From a virus: a stretch of 64,000 nucleotides of DNA. The notes below the pieces were generated by a model. That model worked only from the letters and a program-made list of their open reading frames with translations, did not search any database and was not told the origin of the DNA. The first letter of the stretch is position 1. Each line of letters starts with the position of its first letter. The stretch is taken from positions 1-64,000 of IMG/VR virus record IMGVR_UViG_3300024261_000014; one strand, 5' to 3'. The position numbers and the translations under genes are program-made. This document shows positions 32,903 to 41,691 of the stretch, piece after piece.

Positions 32903-34231
32903 TTATACCTTCTTCAATTTGGGTAATTTTAACCCTTTGTTATCTTCTACTTTACTTAACTTCGGCAGTTTCAATTCTACTTGCTGGGGAACTGATGCTA
33001 TAATTGGGTCAAGGATAGCTTCAAGTTTATTCTTCATTGCTTCATAAGAAAATTGTAACTTAGTGTATGCTTGTAATTGTTTACCCTTTACCACGTACTT
33101 ACTATAATTATTGTGAATCTCAGTAAAAATACTCGATGCAACATTATAATTGACAGTAATCCACTTATTTTCTGGTGAATCAAACGCCATATCCTTTGGA
33201 AACGCATCCATAGGAACTTTTGTTAATGAACCAGGTAATAACTGAGCATAATTCTTATGTAAAAAATCTACATGACCACTCCATCCTGGAGCAACAATTG
33301 GTTTACCACTCTGTGCAGCTTCTAATAATGGTCTACCGAAACCCTCTCCGTGAGTAAATGTAACGTGGGCCTTTACTTTTGGATGATTATATAATTCATT
33401 CATCTCACTATCCGTAAAATCTCCATGTATCAAATATATATTCGGAAGTTTACTACCAACCACCCCTTCTTTAATATAAGTAATTTTATTTAAAATATCT
33501 TCCCTATCTAATATAGAAAAATCTGCACCACTGGTTTTCAATAATAATGCTGGCTGATTTCTTGTATTTTTGAAAGTTTCCAAGAATACTTTAATTAACA
33601 TACCAACATCTTTTCTATCTTTCCCGATACTTCCACCTAACCAATGACCCGTAAACAAATAACAAAAATCCTCTTTAATTGGTTTGAATGCACGTTTAGT
33701 AGTTTTACCAAATGTTTTTGTTTCTTTATAAACATTAGTATCTACACCCTCAAATAAAACACTCATTGGTTTATTCACTTTTAATTCTTGATTCTTGTTT
33801 GGGTTTTGTTTATCTTCAATATTAAATGCTGCTTGTTCAAAAACTGCTTTTGAAAACTCTGATGTAAATATAGTTTCATCCATACGATTTACACCCTCTA
33901 CCCATCGTGGTATAGGTATTGTAGATTCAATTCCAGCAGTCATACCAACATTCTTCCTACCGATTGGGTTGAACTCTCCAGGAATAACTATATGTAAATG
34001 TACATCGGGTTGTTTTTGTAAGTCGGGCCCGGTCATTAAATGTGATTTAATTTTATCGTGTTGTGAGTTATTTTCTTCCAATGCGGTCATTGGTGTATTA
34101 CCCCACCGAACTGAATTTATTTTCACATCGTATTTATCTAATTCAATCAATGCACTACAAATATCCCTTGAGTGATTTCCGTATCCACTACGAGTTTTGA
34201 CTGGTGCCGTTACTAATATCATTGGTTTCAT
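32903..34231 (-). CDS. GT-B glycosyltransferase (GT4-like)
   Basis: 442 residues. The donor domain shows FTHGEGFGRPLLEAAQSGKP with the E-x7-E type motif, then IVAPGWSGHVDFL. The N-terminal acceptor domain begins ILVTAPVKTRSGYGNHSRD. The C-terminus repeats LKLPKL motifs, also seen at the start of the next protein, which may be an interaction tag. It lies four bases below that gene. Confidence 0.88.
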   Translation of the reverse strand: MKPMILVTAPVKTRSGYGNHSRDICSALIELDKYDVKINSVRWGNTPMTALEENNSQHDKIKSHLMTGPDLQKQPDVHLHIVIPGEFNPIGRKNVGMTAGIESTIPIPRWVEGVNRMDETIFTSEFSKAVFEQAAFNIEDKQNPNKNQELKVNKPMSVLFEGVDTNVYKETKTFGKTTKRAFKPIKEDFCYLFTGHWLGGSIGKDRKDVGMLIKVFLETFKNTRNQPALLLKTSGADFSILDREDILNKITYIKEGVVGSKLPNIYLIHGDFTDSEMNELYNHPKVKAHVTFTHGEGFGRPLLEAAQSGKPIVAPGWSGHVDFLHKNYAQLLPGSLTKVPMDAFPKDMAFDSPENKWITVNYNVASSIFTEIHNNYSKYVVKGKQLQAYTKLQFSYEAMKNKLEAILDPIIASVPQQVELKLPKLSKVEDNKGLKLPKLKKV

Positions 34232-34234
34232 ATT

Positions 34235-35671
34235 CTACGCCTTATATGTGTTAACTTTATGTCTTGGTGTCCATTTCTCAAATGCAGTTTCCATATGGTC
34301 TATGAAATTCTTACACATCCATCGTGCACTCATCATAGATTCATCACTACACACCCATTCGTGTCCAATAAACCCACACTCTTCTCTTGCTTCCTTACCC
34401 ATTTCATACCATTCTTTTATGGCATTTCCAGCATCCTCCCAATCACATCTATCATCAAAGATATATGGTGTTGGTACTGAACCCATTAGTGAACGAGTCT
34501 TAGGCCAGACTGGTTTACACCACTCACCCCAAGTTAATTCTGAGTTATGTTCCCACTTCTTCCAATCGTGTAATGATAGTAATTCCTTATAATCATCTGA
34601 AGTTAAGAACTTATCATTAATTTTAAATCCTACTTGGTCTTGTAATCCACCCGTAACATTAACAATAATTGGTGTTCCACTCATTAATGATTCACAAGTT
34701 CCCAATCCGAATCCTTCATTGGATGCAATATTCATTGTTACATCGGCAATATTATATAGGAAATTCATTTGTTTATTATCAAGTTTCTTATCACTAAACA
34801 CTACATTTATTTCTGGTGCAATTGCATTAATTAATGCTGGTAAATCAGTTCCATTCCCATCAACTGGTTGAGTATGCATTACATAGGTAACTTTATCTCT
34901 CTCTTCGGGTGGGATTGAATTAACAAAATGTTGAAATGCAAGAATACAATCACCCATCATTTTCCTACGAATATTTCTATTCACATATAACAATGTGAAG
35001 TTATGGGGCCTATTACCCAATAACTCATTCTTAAATTTCCTCATTTCCAATAACTCAGCATCATCTTTAATTGGATAGAATTGTGTTTCGTTAATTCCGT
35101 GTGGTAAGTATGTAGAATCCCAATCTGTTCTTGGTTTTGTTTTTGCAACTTCATTAACTAATCCAACAGTCTGTTTGGAAATATTCATAATCAAATCACA
35201 ACTCTCATAAAAGAACTCATTATAATGTGGTGCAGGTAAATCATCCCAAATATTATAATAAAATATAGGAATGTTCTGTCTTAATTCGTGTTCCATGTGG
35301 TATAACCACCCCCAAAATCTTGGGTCTGTGTAGTGTAGAATAGCATCAGGTTTCTCAAGTTCCATAATCTCTTTTAAAATATCTGGATTACCATAACCAT
35401 CAATTGGATAAACTTTTAAATATCCATCTTTCACACCAGTCTCTTCCAACACGGCATCGTGCATATCAACCACTTTACCTTTATCTGGATGTTCTATTGC
35501 TCCACCAATCTGAACCCAATCGTATTTATCGATTGTACCCAATACAAATTCTCTTGACATCGTACCAACCCCACTTGACATACGAAGGTCATCTGATAAA
35601 AGTAGTATCTTTTTCTTCTTACGAGCTTGTACTTCTTTTACTGACTTTAATTTTGGTAATTTAATATCCAT
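34235..35671 (-). CDS. GT-B glycosyltransferase (GT4-like)
   Basis: 478 residues. It starts MDIKLPKLKSVKEVQ, sharing the LPKLK tag with the neighbouring transferase. The acceptor half has LLSDDLRMSSGVGTMSRE, and the donor half has MNIASNEGFGLGTCESLMSG with the expected Glu pair. The two adjacent enzymes may act together on one glycan. Confidence 0.88.
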   Translation of the reverse strand: MDIKLPKLKSVKEVQARKKKKILLLSDDLRMSSGVGTMSREFVLGTIDKYDWVQIGGAIEHPDKGKVVDMHDAVLEETGVKDGYLKVYPIDGYGNPDILKEIMELEKPDAILHYTDPRFWGWLYHMEHELRQNIPIFYYNIWDDLPAPHYNEFFYESCDLIMNISKQTVGLVNEVAKTKPRTDWDSTYLPHGINETQFYPIKDDAELLEMRKFKNELLGNRPHNFTLLYVNRNIRRKMMGDCILAFQHFVNSIPPEERDKVTYVMHTQPVDGNGTDLPALINAIAPEINVVFSDKKLDNKQMNFLYNIADVTMNIASNEGFGLGTCESLMSGTPIIVNVTGGLQDQVGFKINDKFLTSDDYKELLSLHDWKKWEHNSELTWGEWCKPVWPKTRSLMGSVPTPYIFDDRCDWEDAGNAIKEWYEMGKEAREECGFIGHEWVCSDESMMSARWMCKNFIDHMETAFEKWTPRHKVNTYKA

Positions 35672-35692
35672 TTATAACCCTTATTATTTAAA

Positions 35693-35887
35693 TTAAAATT
35701 TACTTCCACTTTGAAATAATTTGTCATGCTCGAGAATTTCCTTCCGGAACTCATCATCATAAACGAATTTATTAAGTGTACGATTTACCAACTTCTGTAG
35801 TGAAAACTCTGATTCTATTGTCTCACTTTTAAATTTACTATACAACTCCGATATTACTTTCACCGAAGTTAATTTTATCTCTTTCAT
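35693..35887 (-). CDS. Ribbon-helix-helix DNA-binding protein
   Basis: 64 residues. A short strand (KEIKLTSVKV) followed by two helices (ISELYSKFKSETIE and SLQKLVNRTLNKFVYD) is the ribbon-helix-helix layout, and it matches small regulators common in marine phages. An AT-rich junction with ATATTTATAT lies upstream. It may repress its own or nearby promoters. Confidence 0.7.
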   Translation of the reverse strand: MKEIKLTSVKVISELYSKFKSETIESEFSLQKLVNRTLNKFVYDDEFRKEILEHDKLFQSGSKF

Positions 35888-35937
35888 ATTATATCCTCTA
35901 TTATATACGTATATATTGTATATATATAAATATACAA

Positions 35938-36342
35938 CTAATCAATAATAATGTACTTTTTTTCTATTTTATGTGCATATTTTAAGGCAGATGCAGTACC
36001 ATTTGATATCTCACCATTTAGACAAAACGCAACAACTTTATCACTATACTCTACCAAATCTTTATTTCGTCTATGGTAGTGTCCAACATTATATTGTTTA
36101 TTATATCTAAAACTCTCTTTAACACAATGTATATTATGTGGTTCGTGGTATGCTGGGAACTCGGAATAATTTACATCAAAATCTAAAGCAAATCGTTTTG
36201 CATATTTATCTGCTCCATCTTTTGCTCCACCACTAACTATAACCAATCTATCAGAGAACTTTTGTTTTAGTTCCCAAACAAATTGTTTTATCTTTCGTTT
36301 ATTTGTGTAACTACGCGACCCGATGATTGCTATCTTTACCAT
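35938..36342 (-). CDS. DUF2493/SLOG-family protein
   Basis: About 134 residues from the ATG at 36342. The Rossmann-like start KIAIIGSRSYTNK and the glycine patch VIVSGGAKDGADKYAKRFA are typical of the YspA/cpYpsA-related SLOG group. SLOG domains bind nucleotide-derived ligands. The end holds GTASALKYAHKIEKKYIIID. A ligand-sensing or nucleotide-processing role is likely. Confidence 0.8.
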   Translation of the reverse strand: MVKIAIIGSRSYTNKRKIKQFVWELKQKFSDRLVIVSGGAKDGADKYAKRFALDFDVNYSEFPAYHEPHNIHCVKESFRYNKQYNVGHYHRRNKDLVEYSDKVVAFCLNGEISNGTASALKYAHKIEKKYIIID

Positions 36343-36784
36343 CGTTTCTTTTTTGTTGTTTTTTATTTGGTTTTTCATCTATAACGAACTTATAAATATT
36401 AATAAATTCTTGTAATCCTTCTAATATATCATTAGGGTTAACATATCTCCACGAAAATCTCGTGTACATATTTGTAATCCCATGGGCATTTGGTGTTAGT
36501 GATTCTCTCATCTTATAAGACATTAAGTCGTACCATATAAAATCATTTTGTGTATCAAAATAATAGGGTCTAATTATTGTCTTAAAATTTGTATGTCCTT
36601 TACTTTCCCAAGTATTAACGAAATCTTTTAATTCTTTTGGTTTTAAATCAGGTTCGTGATACCAAAAATATAATTTTGCACTACGAACTTTATTGGATAT
36701 TTCAGTTAACATATCTAAAATTTCTTCTGTATTATCACTATGGATAACATCAGGTAAGTACAATCTTATATTTGGATTACTCAT
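36311..36784 (-). CDS. Hypothetical protein
   Basis: 157 residues (MSNPNIRLYLPDVIHSDNTE...), rich in aromatic residues (AKLYFWYHEP, FIWYDLMSY). The tail is Lys/Gln-rich and overlaps the SLOG gene by 32 bases. It is coupled by ATGA to the nuclease gene upstream. No family is recognised. Confidence 0.55.
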   Translation of the reverse strand: MSNPNIRLYLPDVIHSDNTEEILDMLTEISNKVRSAKLYFWYHEPDLKPKELKDFVNTWESKGHTNFKTIIRPYYFDTQNDFIWYDLMSYKMRESLTPNAHGITNMYTRFSWRYVNPNDILEGLQEFINIYKFVIDEKPNKKQQKRNDGKDSNHRVA

Positions 36785-37644
36785 ATCATTTTCCTATCAC
36801 ATATATCTGGTTTGTTTTTAAACTCACACCATTTACAATTCTTTGCTGAAGCTATCTTAGTATATTCTTTCTGAATATGTTTACCTTCTTCATCAAACCC
36901 ATCTTCAATAAATTCTGATAACCTCTTCATAACTCTATTGATACTTGGCGTTCCACTTGCAGGTGAAAATTGCTGTATTCTCTTTTGTGGATATTGTAAG
37001 TTCTCGTACAATTTTCTCTTCAATATTAAATATTCAACATCTATTTTATCGATAGAAATATCTCGTTGTTTAGCAAAAAATTGTTTATACAATAGTAACT
37101 GATTTGTTTTATTCTTATCTGCTTTTTGCCATTTGTTCCAACCCATTGTAGAAGTTTTAATATCAATAATTCGTACCCTACCCCTTTTCTTGTCGTGAAT
37201 AACCACATCCATATAACCAATAAACTTCATCTTATTTGGTAAATCAAAATCTAAATTTAATTCTATACCAAGTAGTTCGTGGTCTTTTTTAGGAAAATAT
37301 CTACTTTTTAATTTAAGAAATTCGTTAACTATTTTTAACCCATCCTCATAAAACTCTTTCATCTCTTCAAGTGTTATAACTAAAACTTTAGATTCTTTGG
37401 CATACTTTTTATAGTTCTCTTCCATCCTATATAATAAGATTTCTTTCATTGGAAGTGCATCAGCTTTTTTTATGGTCTTATCATAATAACAAACTAAATA
37501 TGCTTGAATTGTTTCGTGAACTGCAGTTCCAAAGACCGTATAGATATTACCTTCAAATGTGCCAAGTTTATCTACATAATTAAGTTTCCACATATTAGGG
37601 CATTTATCCCATTGTGAAAGTTGACTATAACTAATCCTCCCCAT
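36781..37644 (-). CDS. Cas4/RecB-like PD-(D/E)XK nuclease with Fe-S cysteines
   Basis: About 287 residues. Motifs in order: ISYSQLSQWDKCPNMW, the GxxxH of FGTAVHETIQ, GYMDVVI and RIIDIKTSTMGW (D and DxK), and NQLLLYKQF (Q motif). The C-terminal CKWCEFKNKPDIC plus the N-terminal Cys could hold a 4Fe-4S cluster as in Cas4 and AddB. I prefer the ATG at 37644, in TAATG overlap with the micro-gene, to a GTG four codons upstream. DNA end processing in recombination is the likely role. Confidence 0.86.
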   Translation of the reverse strand: MGRISYSQLSQWDKCPNMWKLNYVDKLGTFEGNIYTVFGTAVHETIQAYLVCYYDKTIKKADALPMKEILLYRMEENYKKYAKESKVLVITLEEMKEFYEDGLKIVNEFLKLKSRYFPKKDHELLGIELNLDFDLPNKMKFIGYMDVVIHDKKRGRVRIIDIKTSTMGWNKWQKADKNKTNQLLLYKQFFAKQRDISIDKIDVEYLILKRKLYENLQYPQKRIQQFSPASGTPSINRVMKRLSEFIEDGFDEEGKHIQKEYTKIASAKNCKWCEFKNKPDICDRKMI

Positions 37645-37775
37645 TAATCCATCCACCTACCATGTTTATATAAATGCCATAACCTATGTTTAAATATTTC
37701 CCACGTTAATCCAATAAATGTATTAGCTGTGTATTCACCTTCTGGCACTTTATAAAAAAATGCTTTCTTTTTCAT
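37644..37775 (-). CDS. 43-residue basic protein coupled at both ends
   Basis: The frame starts MKKKAFFYKVPEGEYTANTF and ends KHRLWHLYKHGRWMD. Both its ATG and its TAA sit in TAATG overlaps with neighbouring genes, and its own length fills the gap exactly. This strongly indicates a translated gene. Function unknown. Confidence 0.6.
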   Translation of the reverse strand: MKKKAFFYKVPEGEYTANTFIGLTWEIFKHRLWHLYKHGRWMD

Positions 37776-38182
37776 TATTTTCCCCACTTACCATTCTTAA
37801 CTATTGTTGCCATTATACCATAGTTGGACATATCCAAAAAGGCATCTTCTAATGGTTCACCCTCTACGGCATTAACTCTTCCACCAATCAACAAGGTCTT
37901 TACTCTTTGGATTTTGTCATTAATTCTGAAGAACAATCCTGTAAGAGATAGTTTTATATCTTCTTCTGTTTGTAATTGTGTTCCGACACTTATGTTGCCT
38001 GGGCCGTAATCGTGTTGCTTGTGACAGAACAATATGTATTGTTCTCTTTGTAATCTTTTAAATTCTTCAGTCATCTGTGGCCATTCTTGTTCCATTAGTG
38101 TTACAATGTCGCCGTGGTTGCCTGTTAAATAAGAATTTACTTCTTTTTTTGTACTTGATTCTTTTATGTATGTTTCACTCAT
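37775..38182 (-). CDS. Nucleotide modification associated domain 1 (DUF1599) protein
   Basis: 135 residues. The family pattern is clear: HKQHDYGPGN, EDIKLSLTGLFFRINDKIQR and EPLEDAFLDMSNYGI, ending VKNGKW. DUF1599 proteins are all-alpha, related to MazG-type pyrophosphatases, and are tied by context to phage base modification. It is the first gene below the promoter at 38206-38235, with GGAG before the ATG. Confidence 0.85.
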   Translation of the reverse strand: MSETYIKESSTKKEVNSYLTGNHGDIVTLMEQEWPQMTEEFKRLQREQYILFCHKQHDYGPGNISVGTQLQTEEDIKLSLTGLFFRINDKIQRVKTLLIGGRVNAVEGEPLEDAFLDMSNYGIMATIVKNGKWGK

Positions 38183-38205
38183 ATTTTACTCCGATTTCAT
38201 ACTTG

Positions 38206-38235
38206 AATATACGACATTTTTGCCATACAAGTCAA
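38206..38235 (-). promoter_or_regulatory. Sigma70-like promoter, family member 6
   Basis: TTGACT (38230-38235), 18 bases starting TGTAT, TATATT (38206-38211), with AAGTAC ahead of the -35 box. It lies between the ClpP-like gene and the DUF1599 gene it would transcribe. Confidence 0.78.
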
Positions 38236-38243
38236 GTACTTTT

Positions 38244-38810
38244 TTAAATAATTTTATCGATGATACCATACTCTAAACATTGTTTGGCATCTAAGTATGT
38301 ATCGTTTCTATTCATTCTCTTCCAAAACTTTACATCCTTGTTAGTTACTTCCGCGAGTAACTGATTAATATCTTTTGCTAATACTTTTAAATGGTCAACA
38401 CCTCTCATAACATCAGTAGATTTACCAACCTCTACTGCAGAACCCTCATGTACCATCACAGTCGAGTGGTTTGTCATTGTTCGAGTTCCTGTACCACAAG
38501 CTAATAATACTGCTGCAGCACTCATACAAGTTCCAACACAATGTGTATTAACCTTAACATCCATGTTTTGAATATAATCAACCAACCCCAACATAGCATA
38601 AACATCTCCACCATAAGAAGCGATATTAAGATTTATCGCATCTAAGTGTGGATTTACCCTCTGTAGGTAATCCAATTTAACTATTGTACTATATAAACTA
38701 TCAATGTCAAATTCAAAATTCATGTATGTAGTGTTCGTATATGAATTTACACCCCACTCCATCTCTGACATTGCGAATTGTTCTTCTTTTTTATAACCTT
38801 GTTCTGCCAT
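38244..38810 (-). CDS. ClpP-like serine protease
   Basis: 188 residues from the ATG at 38810 (TAATG overlap). The ClpP fold is readable: NLNIASYGGDVYAMLGLVDY (oxyanion strand), the serine in VGTCMSAAAVLLACG, the histidine in STVMVHEGS, and a C-terminal NDTYLDAKQCLEYGIID. The catalytic acid is probably an Asp in the NRNDTY region. Phages use such proteases for capsid maturation or host takeover; no ATPase partner is seen here. Confidence 0.85.
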   Translation of the reverse strand: MAEQGYKKEEQFAMSEMEWGVNSYTNTTYMNFEFDIDSLYSTIVKLDYLQRVNPHLDAINLNIASYGGDVYAMLGLVDYIQNMDVKVNTHCVGTCMSAAAVLLACGTGTRTMTNHSTVMVHEGSAVEVGKSTDVMRGVDHLKVLAKDINQLLAEVTNKDVKFWKRMNRNDTYLDAKQCLEYGIIDKII

Positions 38811-39244
38811 TACTTGCTCCATATGTTTTTAAGTTCTTTGTCTGATACACCATATTTCATTATGATTGATGTAACCTGTTCTTTTGTTAATATTTCCAAA
38901 TGTTGTTCAACCTCTCGTGTACTACATTCAAAGTAATCCACTAAATGTTCCATAGCCCATTTTTCAACTTTTGATTTCTTCTTTGATTTTGTATATCTAA
39001 GAAATGTTCTACCTCTTGGTATTATGTCAACATAAAACTGATACAAATTCTTTGGTTTTAATTCCCAATACTTTTGTATTTCATTTACAACCTCTAACCA
39101 TTCAGATTTCATACTAAGAAATCTATGTACCATATAGTTACTCCAAGTTTTTTTATCAGCATCTGATAAGGAGTCCCAATACATAGTATTTTGAACATTA
39201 GTAATTTGTTTTATGTGGTCGAATAACGATTTTGTTTTTGCCAT
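38810..39244 (-). CDS. 62: Clamp-loader small subunit, gp62-like
   Basis: 144 residues. The C-terminal half (FLRYTKSKKKSKVEKWAMEH, then STREVEQHLEILTKEQVTSI) follows the pattern of T4-type gp62, which joins four gp44 subunits to load the clamp. It is shorter than T4 gp62 (187 residues). It lies 7 kb from gp44, whereas the two are adjacent in T4. AAAGG precedes the ATG. Confidence 0.75.
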   Translation of the reverse strand: MAKTKSLFDHIKQITNVQNTMYWDSLSDADKKTWSNYMVHRFLSMKSEWLEVVNEIQKYWELKPKNLYQFYVDIIPRGRTFLRYTKSKKKSKVEKWAMEHLVDYFECSTREVEQHLEILTKEQVTSIIMKYGVSDKELKNIWSK

Positions 39245-39294
39245 AATAACCTTTTGATATATATAAATAGAGAATATAATCTCTAAAATTTAAT

Positions 39295-39891
39295 TTATTT
39301 AAAAGTGTTTCCTGCAACCCAACAAACACTTGTGTACCTTACACCTTTAGTGACTGGTGTAACTTGGTGTCCTGCAAATGATGGAAATATAATCAATCTA
39401 CCTGGTTCTGGTTCAATTATAGTATCATCAAATAATATAAAATCTCCACCCTCATATTCATTATTTAAAAATAATACTGCAGTCATTTTAACTATACTAA
39501 AATCATCTGATGGATGAAAATCTGCGTGTGGTGTGTACCAATCTCCAACTTCATATTTATGACCAGTATATTCATTTCTATGAATCCCACCGATATCAAA
39601 TTTATAATAAAGTTGATTTGCTAGTTTAAATGCGTTCCAATATTTTGTTAATATTTCCTCATCCGTATAGAGTGCAACATTTAAGTTACAAACTGCAGGG
39701 TCTTTTTTATACTTAGGATTAGAATCTGCACCATAGTAAACATCCTTTTGTTTCTTCACACAATCTTTATCAATTCGCGTTATAAACTCATCACACTCTT
39801 CTTGAGTAATAAAGTTTTTTCTATCCACCCACCATCTAAAATTTGGATTAGGTGTAAAGTTCTGTTCTATTGGTTTATACAAAGGTATCAC
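39295..39891 (-). CDS. 2OG-Fe(II) oxygenase, paralogue A
   Basis: 198 residues from a GTG that overlaps the preceding gene by 17 bases. The iron triad is His122, Asp124 (PHADFHPS) and His175 (FAGHQVTPVTKG), and Arg185 should bind 2-oxoglutarate. The middle EYEGGDFILFDD is typical of prolyl-4-hydroxylase-like enzymes. It is the last of four tandem paralogues. The substrate is unknown and may be protein or glycan. Confidence 0.88.
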   Translation of the reverse strand: MIPLYKPIEQNFTPNPNFRWWVDRKNFITQEECDEFITRIDKDCVKKQKDVYYGADSNPKYKKDPAVCNLNVALYTDEEILTKYWNAFKLANQLYYKFDIGGIHRNEYTGHKYEVGDWYTPHADFHPSDDFSIVKMTAVLFLNNEYEGGDFILFDDTIIEPEPGRLIIFPSFAGHQVTPVTKGVRYTSVCWVAGNTFK

Positions 39892-40483
39892 CTATTATAA
39901 ATTCTTGAATACAATGTCGTATTCCCTTTGTAACTGGAGTTACTCTATGAAAAAATATTGGTGAGAATACAATTAAAGTTCCCTTTTCTTGTGGAATTGT
40001 ATAATACTCCATAGAATGTGGGTCTTGTATAGCAAATTGTGTTTTACCACCCTCATATTCACTTGGGTCTGTTAATTGTACAATACACGCTAACTTTCTT
40101 AGAGAACTTTGGCCTGCATTAAAATCTGAATGCCAAGTATAAAAATCTTCAGTCTCTCCATTATACTGAATCATTTTTATATTGTTTTCTACTTCTTGAA
40201 TATTAAAGTTCCAAGATAACTGATTCATTACTTTTGCAGATAAAAATAATTTCTGTTGTATGTCTGAATAATCACCCTTTGCATAATCTCTCATATCTTT
40301 ATGTAAATACCATTCTTTAACACTTCTAAATTCTAAATTATGGTCTGAACCCATATGTGGTTCTATACAACCTGTTTCACCCTTTTCCGTACTTTTAACC
40401 CTTTCAATAAACTCATCACATTCTTCTGGTGTAAAGAAGTTTGGTTTTGTCATATACCATTGAAAGTTTTCATTCTTTTTCAT
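39875..40483 (-). CDS. 2OG-Fe(II) oxygenase, paralogue B
   Basis: 202 residues. Triad His118, Asp120 (TWHSDFNAG) and His179, with Arg189 (FFHRVTPVTKGIRH). The opening NFQWYMTKPNFFTPEECDEF is shared with the other copies. The ATG overlaps the preceding stop as ATGA, with GGAGAA upstream. Confidence 0.88.
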   Translation of the reverse strand: MKKNENFQWYMTKPNFFTPEECDEFIERVKSTEKGETGCIEPHMGSDHNLEFRSVKEWYLHKDMRDYAKGDYSDIQQKLFLSAKVMNQLSWNFNIQEVENNIKMIQYNGETEDFYTWHSDFNAGQSSLRKLACIVQLTDPSEYEGGKTQFAIQDPHSMEYYTIPQEKGTLIVFSPIFFHRVTPVTKGIRHCIQEFIIGDTFV

Positions 40484-41088
40484 CTTAGTGGTTCTCCTAT
40501 GTAGGTTTCTCTCATTATAAATCTTTCTCCACTTTTAAGTGGTGTAACCATATGGTTCGTAAACGATGGGAACATAAATAAATATCCTTGTTTATATGGA
40601 CATTTAAAAAAATCTTCTTTTTCATTACTAAATGCAAAATGTAAATCACCACCATCAAAATCTTTTGGGTCGGATATTTGAATCAAGCAAGCTATTTTGT
40701 TTAATGATAGTATTCCAGCATCTGTACCCGAATGCCAATTGAAATGGTCTCCCTTTTGATATTCAATAGTTCTAAAATCCCCTTGATTTCGTTCAATATC
40801 GAATTTCCAAACCCTATCATTTGTAATCTTTACTATAGTATTTAGTTTATCTACCAACCAACTATAATCATTCTTTATATTACTATTTAATTCTGGTAAT
40901 AAATATATTTCATTACAATCACGATGGTGAGATAGATTAACTTTTGTAGGCTCTTCTTCTTGTGGATTATATGTTCCACCTTGAACCCAACTATCTTCAC
41001 CCTTAACTTTTTTTACTAAATCATTACATTGTTCTACACTAAGAAATGATAAATGTATAAACCATTTAAAATCATTGTTTTCTTTCAC
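40480..41088 (-). CDS. 2OG-Fe(II) oxygenase, paralogue C, altered iron site
   Basis: 202 residues from a GTG in GTGA overlap with the preceding gene. His119, His179 and Arg189 are kept, but the HxD motif reads HSGTD: residue 121 is Gly and the nearest Asp is 123. A simple copy would have lost the iron-binding carboxylate. It may be inactive, use a shifted ligand, or act like halogenases that have Gly or Ala there. Confidence 0.85.
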   Translation of the reverse strand: MKENNDFKWFIHLSFLSVEQCNDLVKKVKGEDSWVQGGTYNPQEEEPTKVNLSHHRDCNEIYLLPELNSNIKNDYSWLVDKLNTIVKITNDRVWKFDIERNQGDFRTIEYQKGDHFNWHSGTDAGILSLNKIACLIQISDPKDFDGGDLHFAFSNEKEDFFKCPYKQGYLFMFPSFTNHMVTPLKSGERFIMRETYIGEPLR

Positions 41089-41675
41089 CTAAAAGTATCT
41101 CCGTGTAACCAACCAACGATGGAATATCTTGAGCCAGAAAGTAATGGTGTAATTCTATGTATTACTAATGGATTAAAAATAATTACACTCCCCTTTTTTC
41201 TTGTACCCTTAACAAAACTATCACTATCTTTGGTTGTTAATGCAAACTCTAAATCTCCACCATCATAATCATCACCATCTGATAATTGAACTATAACACT
41301 TAATTTTCTCGTTGATTCATCACCTTTACCAAAATCTGGATGCCATCCATACCCATCACCCTTTACATATTTTAATAGTTTAAAATTCTCGTAAGAATCC
41401 CAATCAATATCGTAATTGAAATGTAGTTTATTAGCAACCTTAGTGAGATTTAATATTTTATCAGTAATTTTACTACTTTCTATTTGGAACTCTGTTGCTT
41501 TTCTGTAATCTCTAACCTCACTACCACTCAAACCAACAAGTTCAGCTCTACTACCATTGGTATTGATTGTGTGTTGAGATTCACCAAAACTTTTATTTTT
41601 AATAAAATCTATTTCTGAATCACTTAGAAAGTTTTCCTTTTCAATATAATACTTAAAACCATTATTTTTTTTCAT
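41085..41675 (-). CDS. 2OG-Fe(II) oxygenase, paralogue D
   Basis: 196 residues. Triad His112, Asp114 (GWHPDFGKG) and His173, with Arg183 (VIHRITPLLSGSRY). DDYDGGDLEFAL is the shared core strand. It is the first of the tandem set and follows a Hint-domain protein gene closely. Confidence 0.88.
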   Translation of the reverse strand: MKKNNGFKYYIEKENFLSDSEIDFIKNKSFGESQHTINTNGSRAELVGLSGSEVRDYRKATEFQIESSKITDKILNLTKVANKLHFNYDIDWDSYENFKLLKYVKGDGYGWHPDFGKGDESTRKLSVIVQLSDGDDYDGGDLEFALTTKDSDSFVKGTRKKGSVIIFNPLVIHRITPLLSGSRYSIVGWLHGDTFR

Positions 41676-41691
41676 ACTTACTCTTTAAGGT

